In this document: positions 25,460 to 34,268 of the stretch, piece after piece | Layout: each line of letters starts with the position of its first letter | Numbering within the stretch: position 1 is the first letter of the stretch | Source: SIG459 sp045631645 | GTDB taxonomy: Bacteria; Bacillota; Clostridia; Oscillospirales; Oscillospiraceae | Direction: 5' to 3' | NCBI GenBank assembly: GCA_045631645.1 | Contig: JAZQVC010000009.1 | Coordinates: forward strand, 4,419 to 68,418 | Length of the DNA: 64,000 nt | Made by a program: the position numbers and the translations under genes | Notes under the pieces: model-generated | Database searches by the model: none | What the model saw: only the letters and a program-made list of their open reading frames with translations | What the model was told of the DNA's origin: nothing

Positions 25460-26862
25460 GCAGCTTTGCGGAAAAGAGGTTTGCGGGGCTTTTCGAATCC
25501 GTGAACCCAATCCGAGAACAAATAATAGAATAGATAAATTATGGAGCTTATTGTCCACGTGATGGGATATGCCCAGTATACAAAGCGGATTTCGCCCACA
25601 AAATGCATTATACAGAAGATATATACAAGGCGGATTCCGCACCATACGGCCAGCATAACAATCATGGGTATAAATGTTTTGCCTGCGCCGCGGCAAACTG
25701 CGGCAATGGAATGGGAGAATGCGAGAAGGAAGTAGAAAGCGGCGAGAGTGCGCACCTGAAGAGCGCCAAGCTCCACAACGCCGGGATTGTTGTCAAAAAG
25801 AGCCACAAGCTGGGAAGCGGAGAAGAAGACAACAACGCCTATGCACTGAGCAAGAACAACAGCCAGCAAAATGCCAAATCGAGCACCTTTCTTGGCTCTG
25901 TCATACTCTTTTGCGCCAAGATTCTGGCTTATAAAGGTGCTGATTGCCATGTTGAAGCTCATTATAGGCAGGAAGGCGAAGCCTTCAATCTTGCTATGAA
26001 CACCGTAGGCGGCCATTGCAAGCATGCCGAAGGAGTTGATCTGGCTCTGGACAACAACATTGGCAAAGCCGATAACGCTGTTTTGCACACCTGCGGGAAG
26101 GCCGATTCGAAGGATCTCACCGAAAATTCCCTTGTGGAAGCGAATGCGACGGGGATAAATGGTGTAGATATGACCCTTTTTCAGAAGGTGGAAAAGGCAA
26201 AGCACAAAGGCGCTTGCCTGACTGATGACGGTTGCAAAAGCGGCGGACCATACTCCCCAATGGAAAACACCGATGAAGAGAAGGTCAAGAACGATGTTGA
26301 TGAGGGAGGAGTAGATAAGATAGTAAAGGGGGCGGCGACTGTCTCCGAGAGCATTCATAACGCCCTTGCAGCTATTATAAAGCACAATGGTGCTTATTCC
26401 TGCAAAATAGGTGCGGAAATATGAGACGGCTTCATCCATAACTGCGGGGTCTGTGTTTATCCAGCGGAGAAGGGTGGGGGTGAAGATAATGCCGAAAACC
26501 GTAAGGATTAAGCTTGAGACAAGACCGAAGGCAATGTTTGTGTGGATAGCCTTGCTGACATTTTCAGGCTCGTTTGCACCGAAATAACGTCCGATAACAG
26601 CACTTGTGGCCATACCCATGCCGATAAGGAAGCTTATCATCAGGTGGATAAGAGGACCCGAGGAACTTACCGCGGCAAGGGAACTTGTGCCCAAAAGTCT
26701 GCCAACAATGAAGGCGTCGGCGGTGTTATAAAGCTGCTGAAAAATCTGGCTCAGCAGTATGGGCAAAGCGAAGGCAAGCATATGTTTATAGATGTTGCCG
26801 CTTGTCATATTGCGCGTTGTACGCGCTCCTTTATTCAGTTTTTTCTCAATTACATTTTCCAT
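25456..26862 (-). CDS. MATE-family multidrug/Na+ antiporter
   Basis: Twelve-helix exporter coupling efflux of organic cations or toxins to Na+ or H+ entry. The family signature at the first helices is clear: MLAFALPILLSQIFQQLYNTADAFIVGRLLG, repeated in the second half (IGLPAGVQNSVIGFANVVVQSQIN). The frame is open upstream to 27066, but those residues overlap the pyr terminator and look unlike protein. The ATG at 26862 (MENVIEKK) gives 468 residues, the usual size. Substrate unknown. Confidence 0.9.
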   Translation of the reverse strand: MENVIEKKLNKGARTTRNMTSGNIYKHMLAFALPILLSQIFQQLYNTADAFIVGRLLGTSSLAAVSSSGPLIHLMISFLIGMGMATSAVIGRYFGANEPENVSKAIHTNIAFGLVSSLILTVFGIIFTPTLLRWINTDPAVMDEAVSYFRTYFAGISTIVLYNSCKGVMNALGDSRRPLYYLIYSSLINIVLDLLFIGVFHWGVWSAAFATVISQASAFVLCLFHLLKKGHIYTIYPRRIRFHKGIFGEILRIGLPAGVQNSVIGFANVVVQSQINSFGMLAMAAYGVHSKIEGFAFLPIMSFNMAISTFISQNLGAKEYDRAKKGARFGILLAVVLAQCIGVVVFFSASQLVALFDNNPGVVELGALQVRTLAAFYFLLAFSHSIAAVCRGAGKTFIPMIVMLAVWCGIRLVYIFCIMHFVGEIRFVYWAYPITWTISSIIYLFYYLFSDWVHGFEKPRKPLFRKAA

Positions 26863-26904
26863 AAAGCTTATTGTACACCTCCCACAGGAAGAATACAACA
26901 GTAA

Positions 26905-26940
26905 AAAAACCGCAACATTCAGCTGAATGTTGCGGTTTTT
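26905..26940 (-). terminator. Terminator of the pyrimidine operon
   Basis: An 18-bp perfect inverted repeat, AAAAACCGCAACATTCAG and its complement, ends in five T residues on either strand. It lies just downstream of pyrB. Confidence 0.92.
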
Positions 26941-26951
26941 ATCGTTAATAT

Positions 26952-28040
26952 TTATGCCTTGGTGTCGCAGTAGATGCAGCGGTAAACACCGTCTTCGCCA
27001 TCGCTGCGGCGGAAAATATGAGGAAGCTCTTGCTCGATGCCGGTTATGCAGCGGCCATGGCTGCACTTGAGGTCGCGGCGGAGAGTCTCTTCGGGGGGAA
27101 GAGTGGACTTCTTTGCGCCCTTAGCGTTGTTTTCAAGCAGCTTCAGTATAAGAGCCATGCGGATGTACTTTCCGTTATGAACCTGGCGGAAGTATGCAGC
27201 GCGTTCATCGGCGTCCACGCCCACGCTGATCTCGTTTACGCGGGGCAGGGGATGGAGAATGCGCATATCAGCCTTGGCGGTGAGAAGCTTTTCGGGGGTG
27301 AGAATGTAGCTATCCTTAAGGCGGAGATACTCCTCCTCGCTTGCAAAGCGCTCGCGCTGAACTCTGGTCATATAGAGGATGTCCAGCTGAGGCATAGCCT
27401 CTTCAAGGGAGCGAACCTCGCTATACTCAATGCCCTGCTTATCCAGAATTTCGGTGCGGACGTGCTCGGGAATGCGCAGCTCATCGGGAGAGATGAGGAC
27501 AAAACGCACGCCGGCATAACGGCTCATTGCTGCCAAAAGGGAGTGAACGGTGCGTCCGAACTTAAGATCACCGCAGCATCCCACAGTGAGACCTTCAAAG
27601 CGTCCCATCTCGCGGTGGATGGTGAGAAGGTCGGTGAGTGTCTGGGTGGGGTGGTTATGGCCACCGTCGCCTGCGTTGATAACGGGGATGGAGCAGTTGA
27701 GGCTGGCTACATAGGGAGCGCCCTCCTTGGGGTGGCGCATTGCGATTATATCTGCAAAGCAGTTGACAGTCTTGGCGGTATCGGCAACGCTTTCGCCCTT
27801 GGAGACGGAGGAACTGGTTGCGTCGGAAAAGCCGATGACATGTCCGCCCAGCTCATACATTGCAGACTCAAAGCTGAGTCTTGTGCGGGTGGAGGGCTCA
27901 TAAAAGAGGGTCGCAAGCTTTTTGCGAGCGCACTTCTCGGCGTAGGCATCGGGATTTGCAATTATATCCTCGGCGGTGGCAATAAGACCGTCAATTTCCT
28001 CGGTGGAGAGGTCGAGAATATCGATTACGTCCTTTTTCAT
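26952..28040 (-). CDS. pyrB: Aspartate carbamoyltransferase with a C-terminal PyrI-type zinc domain
   Basis: Joins carbamoyl phosphate to aspartate in de novo pyrimidine synthesis. The catalytic chain shows the carbamoyl-phosphate loop FYEPSTRTRLSFE near residue 47, the GDGGHNHPTQTL aspartate region and the HPLPRVNEI end loop. After about residue 310 there is an extra tail with CSHGRC (Cx4C) and YRCIYC (Cx2C), spaced as in the zinc domain of the regulatory chain PyrI. The allosteric nucleotide-binding part of PyrI is missing. So this is a fused catalytic chain plus zinc clamp of 362 residues. Last gene of the pyr operon, 16 bases after pyrE. Confidence 0.95.
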   Translation of the reverse strand: MKKDVIDILDLSTEEIDGLIATAEDIIANPDAYAEKCARKKLATLFYEPSTRTRLSFESAMYELGGHVIGFSDATSSSVSKGESVADTAKTVNCFADIIAMRHPKEGAPYVASLNCSIPVINAGDGGHNHPTQTLTDLLTIHREMGRFEGLTVGCCGDLKFGRTVHSLLAAMSRYAGVRFVLISPDELRIPEHVRTEILDKQGIEYSEVRSLEEAMPQLDILYMTRVQRERFASEEEYLRLKDSYILTPEKLLTAKADMRILHPLPRVNEISVGVDADERAAYFRQVHNGKYIRMALILKLLENNAKGAKKSTLPPEETLRRDLKCSHGRCITGIEQELPHIFRRSDGEDGVYRCIYCDTKA

Positions 28041-28056
28041 TCCAAAGACTCCTTAA

Positions 28057-28689
28057 TTACTTGCCAATCCAGCTCTCGTCGGAGGGATTATTGCGGAAAG
28101 CGATGAGACGGGCTTTGTCGCTCTCGGCAATATAGCCGTCGGCTGCTGCAACTTCAACAATGGTGTCAAAGTCGGTGAGGCTGACGTTCTTTACATTGGC
28201 AGCGCTAAGACGCTCAACGCTCTTTGCCATGCCGTAGGTGAAGATGCTGGCGATACCGAGGACTTCTGCACCTGCTTCACGGAGGGCATCAACAACATCG
28301 ATGCAGCTGCCGCCGGTGGAGATGAGATCCTCAACAACAACAACCTTCTGGCCGGGGAGAAGCTTGCCCTCGATGCGGTTGTTGCGGCCGTGGTCCTTGG
28401 CGCTGCCGCGGACATAGCCCATGGGCAGACCCATGAGATGAGCGGTGATGGCGGCGTGGGCAATACCTGCGGTGGAGGTGCCCATAAGAACTTCGGCTTC
28501 GGGATAGTTTTCGCGGATGATCTGGGCAATGCCGGATTCAACATCCAGTCTGACCTCGTGGTCGGAGAGGGTGAGGCGGTTGTCGCAGTAGATGGGGCTC
28601 TTGATGCCGCTTGCCCAGGTGAAGGGCTCGTCGGGACGGAGGAAAACAGCCTTTATCTTGAGAAGATCCTTTGCAATTTTGGTTTTCAT
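28057..28689 (-). CDS. pyrE: Orotate phosphoribosyltransferase
   Basis: Transfers phosphoribose from PRPP to orotate, giving OMP. The PRPP-binding signature VVVVEDLISTGGSCIDV is complete, and the flexible catalytic loop region VRGSAKDHGRNNRIEG has the usual lysine and histidine. Length 210, normal. Lies between pyrF and pyrB with AAGAGG ahead of the start. Confidence 0.97.
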   Translation of the reverse strand: MKTKIAKDLLKIKAVFLRPDEPFTWASGIKSPIYCDNRLTLSDHEVRLDVESGIAQIIRENYPEAEVLMGTSTAGIAHAAITAHLMGLPMGYVRGSAKDHGRNNRIEGKLLPGQKVVVVEDLISTGGSCIDVVDALREAGAEVLGIASIFTYGMAKSVERLSAANVKNVSLTDFDTIVEVAAADGYIAESDKARLIAFRNNPSDESWIGK

Positions 28690-28713
28690 ATCAATACCTC
28701 TTAAATATATTTT

Positions 28714-29412
28714 TTAACCGATAAATTCTGCGCAGCAGCGCTTCCATGCTGCAACGGGGTCAGCGGCAGCGGTGATGGGTCTGCCAACTACGATGTAGTC
28801 GGAGCCAATCTCCTTTGCGCGTGCGGGGGTGGTAACGCGAACCTGGTCGCCAACATCGCCATCTGCGAAGCGGACACCGGGGGTTACGGTGACGAAGTCT
28901 GCGCCGCATACTTCGTGAACTTTGCCTGCCTCAAGGGGAGAGCAGACAACGCCAGCAAGACCTGCCTCAGCGGCGCACTTTGCATAGTGCATAACAACCT
29001 CGTCCAGAGGCTTTTCGATGAGAAGGTCAGCTTCCATACGCTCCTGAGAGGTGGAAGTGAGCTGGGTGACAGCGATAAGGAGAGGACGGGTGCCGTCGGG
29101 ACGGGTGAGACCCTCGAGGGCGGCTTCCATCATGGCCTTGGTGCCTGCGGCATGGAGGTTGGTCATATCAACATCCAGACCGGAGAGAACAGCCATTGCC
29201 TTCTTAACGGTGTTGGGGATATCGTGGAGCTTCAGGTCCAGGAAAATCTTGTGACCTCTTGCCTTGATTTCGCGGACGATATCGGGACCTGCGGAGTAAT
29301 AAAGCTCCATTCCGATTTTAACAAAGGGACGTTCCTCGCCGAATTTTGCGAGAAAATCGAGAGTTTCCTGTTTGCCGGCGAAGTCGCAGGCGATGATTAC
29401 GTCTTTACCCAT
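28714..29412 (-). CDS. pyrF: Orotidine 5'-phosphate decarboxylase
   Basis: Decarboxylates OMP to UMP. The catalytic DxKxxD segment appears as FLDLKLHDIPNTV, and the C-terminal phosphate-binding part as YIVVGRPITAAADP. This is the short (group I) form at 232 residues. The start codon shares one base with the pyrD stop, so the two genes are coupled. Confidence 0.97.
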   Translation of the reverse strand: MGKDVIIACDFAGKQETLDFLAKFGEERPFVKIGMELYYSAGPDIVREIKARGHKIFLDLKLHDIPNTVKKAMAVLSGLDVDMTNLHAAGTKAMMEAALEGLTRPDGTRPLLIAVTQLTSTSQERMEADLLIEKPLDEVVMHYAKCAAEAGLAGVVCSPLEAGKVHEVCGADFVTVTPGVRFADGDVGDQVRVTTPARAKEIGSDYIVVGRPITAAADPVAAWKRCCAEFIG

Positions 29413-30323
29413 TAGTGTGCTCCTCCTATTATATCACTGAGATTCTTAATTCCGTATTTTTCCATGGCGGCAGGGAGAGAAGTTACGATGTCTCTGCAGG
29501 CGCAGGGGTCAACCAGGTTGGCAGCGCCAACTTCAATGGCGGTTGCACCGGCCAGCATCATCTCTATAACATCATCAGCGGTGGAGATGCCGCCCATGCC
29601 GATGATGGGAACTTTTACTGCTTCATAAACCTGATATACCATTCTCAGAGCCACAGGGAAGATGGCGGGGCCGGAGAAGCCGCCCATCTTGTTGGCCACA
29701 ACGGGCTTGCGGCTATGCAGGTCGATGCGCATGCCCAGAAGGGTGTTTATCATGCTGATGCCGTCGGCACCTGCATCTTCGCAGGCTTTTGCGATGGCCA
29801 CGATGTCGGTGACATTGGGGCTCAGCTTCAGGTAGACGGGCTTATTAGTGACAGCCTTAACCGCTGAGGTAACCTCCGCTGCAGCCTTGGGGTCAGTGCC
29901 GAAGGCCATGCCTCCGTTATGAACGTTGGGGCAGGAGATGTTTACCTCCAGAATGCCAACCTGTTCCTCCTTGTCCAGCGCAGCGCAGGTTTTTGCGTAT
30001 TCCTCAATGGAGAAACCGCTGACATTGGCAACAACCTTTTTGTTGAAAACCTTTTTAAGCTCGGGCAGCTCATGGGCGATAACAGCTTCAACGCCGGGAT
30101 TCTGGAGACCCACGGAGTTTATAAGACCGCGCTGGCACTCGGCAATGCGGGGGGTGGGGTTGCCGAAACGGGGCTCAAGAGTTGTGCCCTTGATGGAGAA
30201 GCTGCCGAGGCAGTTTATGTCGTAAATCTCGGCAAATTCATAGCCATAGCCAAAAGTGCCGGAGGCAGGGATAACGGGGTTGTCAAGCTCCCAGCCGGAG
30301 AGGCTTACTTTAGTGTTTACCAT
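29412..30323 (-). CDS. pyrD: Dihydroorotate dehydrogenase, catalytic subunit class 1B
   Basis: FMN enzyme oxidising dihydroorotate to orotate; class 1B works with the iron-sulfur subunit PyrK and NAD+. Evidence: PVIPASGTFGYGYEF near the start, the catalytic cysteine loop NISCPNVHNGG, FMN-binding IGMGGISTADDVIEMMLAGATAIEVG. Length 303. pyrK lies immediately upstream, overlapping by a few bases, confirming the class. Confidence 0.97.
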   Translation of the reverse strand: MVNTKVSLSGWELDNPVIPASGTFGYGYEFAEIYDINCLGSFSIKGTTLEPRFGNPTPRIAECQRGLINSVGLQNPGVEAVIAHELPELKKVFNKKVVANVSGFSIEEYAKTCAALDKEEQVGILEVNISCPNVHNGGMAFGTDPKAAAEVTSAVKAVTNKPVYLKLSPNVTDIVAIAKACEDAGADGISMINTLLGMRIDLHSRKPVVANKMGGFSGPAIFPVALRMVYQVYEAVKVPIIGMGGISTADDVIEMMLAGATAIEVGAANLVDPCACRDIVTSLPAAMEKYGIKNLSDIIGGAH

Positions 30324-31048
30324 ATGATTTCCTCCCTTACCAGAACAGGGCCATCTTTGCAGATGCGCTTGTTGCCATACTTGGTTTTGCAGCTGCAGCC
30401 CATGCAGGCGCCAAAGCCGCAGCCCATACGCTCTTCAAAGCTCAGCTCGCCGCTGGTTTTTGCGATTGCGTCAATAGCCTTGAGCATTGCGGTAGGACCG
30501 CAGGTATAGAAGTAAGTATAATCAAGCTCCTTCATAGCGTCGGTGACGAAGCCCTTGATGCCGATGCTGCCATCGGCGGAAGTGATGAGAACCTCAGCGC
30601 CCAGTGCCTTGAACTCGTCCACATAGAAAACATCTGCGGAGGAGTTGAAGCCCAGAATAACGGTGGGCTTTTTGCCTTCAGCGACAAGCTTCTTGCAGGC
30701 ATTGTAGAGAGGGGGAATGCCAACGCCGCCGCCGATAAGGAGGGGCTTTTCGCCGCTCTTGGAAAGGTCATAGCCGTTGCCAAGACCGGTGAGAACATCA
30801 AGTTCGGTGCCCACGGGCAGAGTGGTCATCATCTCGGTGCCATTGCCCAGAACCTTGTAGATAATGGTGATGCTGCTCTCATTCCAGTCGCAGACGGAGA
30901 TGGGGCGGCGGAGATAATAGCCATCCAGCTTGATGTTGATAAACTGACCGGAAGCGGTGCAGTCGGAAGTGTCGCCGGAGAGCACCATGCGGTAGATGCC
31001 CTCGGCGAGACGAATGTTTTCAGTTATTGTGTAAATTCCCTGCTTCAT
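30317..31048 (-). CDS. pyrK: Dihydroorotate dehydrogenase electron-transfer subunit (FAD, 2Fe-2S)
   Basis: Transfers electrons from PyrD to NAD+. The FAD-binding region YYLRRPISVCDW, the NAD part LLIGGGVGIPPLYN, and the C-terminal 2Fe-2S cluster set CGFGACMGCSC...C are visible. The frame is open upstream to 31105; the ATG at 31048 after TGAGG gives 243 residues and the conserved start MKQGIYTITENI. Overlaps the pyrD start by seven bases. Confidence 0.96.
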   Translation of the reverse strand: MKQGIYTITENIRLAEGIYRMVLSGDTSDCTASGQFINIKLDGYYLRRPISVCDWNESSITIIYKVLGNGTEMMTTLPVGTELDVLTGLGNGYDLSKSGEKPLLIGGGVGIPPLYNACKKLVAEGKKPTVILGFNSSADVFYVDEFKALGAEVLITSADGSIGIKGFVTDAMKELDYTYFYTCGPTAMLKAIDAIAKTSGELSFEERMGCGFGACMGCSCKTKYGNKRICKDGPVLVREEIIW

Positions 31049-31058
31049 ATTTTTAACC

Positions 31059-34000
31059 TCAGGAATTGATGGTGGAAACGGTGAAGGTGGTCTCTTCAAG
31101 AACATCCAACAGAGTGCCGACGGTGTCCAGAGAGGTGAAGGTGGTTACGCCGTTTTCAACAGCTGCACGGCGGATGGAAGTGCCGTCGTCATTGTGAACG
31201 CCGGAGAGAATGGCGCGGGTGTTGATGATGTAGCTGATGTAACCGGCGCGGATGTGGTTGAGAATATCGTCGCAGCCCTCGCTGATCTTGCCGAGAACAC
31301 GGGTCTTGATGCCGTGCTGACGGAGGAAAGCGGCGGTGCCTGCGGTGGCTTCAATGTTGAAGCCCAGATTATAGAAGCGTCTTACAAGGGGGAGACCCTC
31401 TTCCTTGTCCTCGTTTGCGAGGGTTACAAGGATGGTGCCGTAGTTCTGCAAAACCATTCCGGAAGCCTGCAGAGCCTTGTAGAAGGCGCGGTAGAGCTTA
31501 TCGTCATAGCCAATGGCTTCGCCGGTGGATTTCATCTCGGGAGAGAGGTAAGCATCCAGACCGTGAATCTTGGAGAAGGAGAAGACAGGAACCTTTACAT
31601 ACCAGCGCTTCTTCTCGTCGGGATAGAGATCGAAGATGCCCTGTTCCTTCAGGCTCTTGCCAAGGATAACATGAGTTGCGATGTCGGCAAGGGAATAGCC
31701 GGTGGCCTTGCTGAGGAAGGGAACGGTGCGGGAGGAGCGGGGGTTAACCTCGATGATGAACACGTTGTCGTGCTCGTCAACGATGAACTGGATGTTGTAA
31801 AGACCAACAATGCCGAGACCCAGACCAAGCTTCTTTGCATAGCCAAGGATGGTGCCCTTGACCTTGTCGGAGATGGAGAAGGGAGGATAAACGCTGATGG
31901 AGTCGCCGGAGTGAACGCCGGTGCGCTCAACAAGTTCCATGATACCGGGAACGAAGACGTTGCGTCCATCGCAGATGGCGTCAACTTCAACCTCTTTGCC
32001 GCGGATATAGTGGTCAACGAGAACGGGCTTGTCGGCGTCGATTTCAACGGCGGTCTTCAGGTAGTGGCGCAGCTGAGCCTCATTTGCAACAAGCTCCATG
32101 GCGCGTCCGCCCAGAACGAAGCTGGGACGAACCAAAACGGGATAGCCAACCTCTTCGGCGGCGCGGACACCGTCTTCAATGTTGGTGACGGCGCGGCCTG
32201 CGCTCTGGGGGATGTTCAGCTCGCGGAGGATTTTTTCGAAACGGTCGCGGTCCTCGGCGTTTGCAATGGCCTCAACGTTGGTACCGATGATGTTAACATC
32301 GCGCTCCATGAGGGGCTGAGCAAGGTTGATTGCGGTCTGACCGCCGAGAGATGCGATAACATCCCAAGCGCCCTCAAAGGCAAGAACGTTCATAACATCT
32401 TCGGGGGTGAGGGGCTCGAAGTAGAGCTTGTCAGCGGTGGTGTAGTCGGTGGATACGGTTTCGGGGTTGTTGTTTATGATGATTGCCTCGCAACCTGCCT
32501 CGCGGATGGTCTGAACGGCATGGACGGTGGAGTAGTCGAACTCAACACCCTGACCGATGCGGATAGGACCTGCGCCGAGAACAACGCGCTTTTCCTTCTC
32601 GGTTACGATGGAGGCATTCTCGCCGTGGTAGCTGGAGTAGAAATAGGGGATGTATGCATTGGTGTGGCAGGTGTCAACCATGCGGAAGATGGGGAGGATG
32701 CCGTTTTCGCGGCGGGTGTTCCAAAGCTCAATCTCGTTGCAGTTCCAGAGATGAGCAATGAACTTATCGGAGAAGCCGAGGCTCTTTGCCTCGCGGAGAA
32801 CTTCGATGTTGCCAACGTTTTCGGCAAGAGTCTTTTCGAAGAGAGCGATGCGCTTGAAGGACTCAAGGAAGTAGGGGGTGATGGCAGTTGCCTTGAAAAG
32901 GCTTTCAACGCTCTCGCCGCGGCGGAAAAGCTCGCAAACGGCATAGATGTTGTCGTCGCGGGTCTCGGAGATGTAGGTGTAAAGAGCCTCGGTGGACATA
33001 TCGTCGAACTTTGCCATGTGGAAGTGGCAAACGCCGATTTCCAGAGAGCGGACGGACTTGAGAAGAGCTTCTTCCAAAGTGGAGCCGATGCCCATAACCT
33101 CGCCGGTGGCCTTCATCTGGGTGCCCAGCTTGTTGCTTGCGGAGGTGAACTTATCGAAGGGGAAGCGGGGCAGCTTTGCAACAACATAGTCGAGGTAAGG
33201 CTCGAAAGCTGCGGTGGTGTTGGCAAGGGGAATTTCCTCGAGAGTCATGCCCACGGCGATTTTTGCGGTTACGCGGGCGATGGGGTAGCCGCTGGCCTTG
33301 CTGGCCAGAGCGGAGGAGCGGGAAACGCGGGGGTTAACCTCGATGAGGAAGTATTCGGAGGTGTGGGGATTGAGGGCGAACTGAACGTTGCAGCCGCCTG
33401 CGATTTTCAGGGAGCGGATGATCTTGATTGCAGAATCGTTGAGCATCTTCAGATCATGGTCGTTGAGAGTCATGATGGGAGCAACAACGATACTGTCGCC
33501 GGTGTGAACGCCGACGGGGTCGATGTTTTCCATGCCGCAGATGGTGATGGCGTGGTCATTGCCGTCGCGCATAACCTCGAACTCGATCTCCTTGTAGCCC
33601 TTGACGGACTTCTCAATGAGAACCTGATGAACGGGGGAGAGCTTGAAAGCGTTGAGGCCGATCTCCTCAAGCTCTGCATCGTTGTCGGCGAAGCCGCCGC
33701 CGGTGCCGCCGAGGGTGAATGCGGGGCGGAGAACAACGGGGTAGCCGATGCGGTTTGCGGCAGCCTTGGCTTCCTCGATGGAGTAAGTGATTTCGGAGGG
33801 GATTACGGGTTCGCCGATCTCCTGGCAAAGCTGTTTGAAAAGCTCGCGGTCTTCGGCGCGCTCGATGCTGGCGCTGCTGGTGCCCAGAAGTTCAACCTGG
33901 CACTCGCGGAGAATGCCCTTCTTTTCCAGCTGCATGGCGAGGTTAAGGCCGGTCTGGCCGCCGATGCCGGGGATGATGGCGTCGGGACGCTCATAGCGGA

Positions 34001-34232
34001 TGATTCGGGCAACATATTCAAGGGTGAGAGGCTCCATATAGACCTTGTCGGCGATGGTGGTGTCGGTCATGATGGTAGCAGGGTTGGAGTTAACCAGAAC
34101 AACCTCATAGCCCTCTTCCTTGAGAGCGAGGCAAGCCTGGGTGCCGGCATAGTCAAACTCGGCGGCCTGACCGATGACGATAGGGCCGGAGCCGATGATC
34201 ATTATCTTCTTGATATCTGTTCTTTTGGGCAT
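31059..34232 (-). CDS. carB: Carbamoyl-phosphate synthase large chain
   Basis: Uses two ATP, bicarbonate and ammonia to make carbamoyl phosphate. It has the internally duplicated ATP-grasp architecture: first half from KIMIIGSGPIVIGQAAEFDY, second half from RVVLGAGPIRIGQGVEFDY, each with EVNPRxSRSSAL/TVPF metal-binding strands, and a C-terminal MGS-like allosteric domain. Length 1057, normal. The small glutaminase chain gene carA, usually next to it, is not in the operon or elsewhere in this window. Confidence 0.98.
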   Translation of the reverse strand: MPKRTDIKKIMIIGSGPIVIGQAAEFDYAGTQACLALKEEGYEVVLVNSNPATIMTDTTIADKVYMEPLTLEYVARIIRYERPDAIIPGIGGQTGLNLAMQLEKKGILRECQVELLGTSSASIERAEDRELFKQLCQEIGEPVIPSEITYSIEEAKAAANRIGYPVVLRPAFTLGGTGGGFADNDAELEEIGLNAFKLSPVHQVLIEKSVKGYKEIEFEVMRDGNDHAITICGMENIDPVGVHTGDSIVVAPIMTLNDHDLKMLNDSAIKIIRSLKIAGGCNVQFALNPHTSEYFLIEVNPRVSRSSALASKASGYPIARVTAKIAVGMTLEEIPLANTTAAFEPYLDYVVAKLPRFPFDKFTSASNKLGTQMKATGEVMGIGSTLEEALLKSVRSLEIGVCHFHMAKFDDMSTEALYTYISETRDDNIYAVCELFRRGESVESLFKATAITPYFLESFKRIALFEKTLAENVGNIEVLREAKSLGFSDKFIAHLWNCNEIELWNTRRENGILPIFRMVDTCHTNAYIPYFYSSYHGENASIVTEKEKRVVLGAGPIRIGQGVEFDYSTVHAVQTIREAGCEAIIINNNPETVSTDYTTADKLYFEPLTPEDVMNVLAFEGAWDVIASLGGQTAINLAQPLMERDVNIIGTNVEAIANAEDRDRFEKILRELNIPQSAGRAVTNIEDGVRAAEEVGYPVLVRPSFVLGGRAMELVANEAQLRHYLKTAVEIDADKPVLVDHYIRGKEVEVDAICDGRNVFVPGIMELVERTGVHSGDSISVYPPFSISDKVKGTILGYAKKLGLGLGIVGLYNIQFIVDEHDNVFIIEVNPRSSRTVPFLSKATGYSLADIATHVILGKSLKEQGIFDLYPDEKKRWYVKVPVFSFSKIHGLDAYLSPEMKSTGEAIGYDDKLYRAFYKALQASGMVLQNYGTILVTLANEDKEEGLPLVRRFYNLGFNIEATAGTAAFLRQHGIKTRVLGKISEGCDDILNHIRAGYISYIINTRAILSGVHNDDGTSIRRAAVENGVTTFTSLDTVGTLLDVLEETTFTVSTINS

Positions 34233-34268
34233 TTTTCTGACCTCCGTTAATCTATCTAAATATTTTTC

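Noticed and set aside
26863..27066. N-terminal extension of the MATE exporter
   Set aside because: Extension runs through the pyr terminator and has an odd Arg/His/Pro composition; MENVIEKK start gives the usual size.
31194..34250. 1018-codon plus-strand frame opposite carB
   Set aside because: Antisense shadow of carB with Gly/Val/Asp-rich composition typical of reverse reading; no ribosome site or family.
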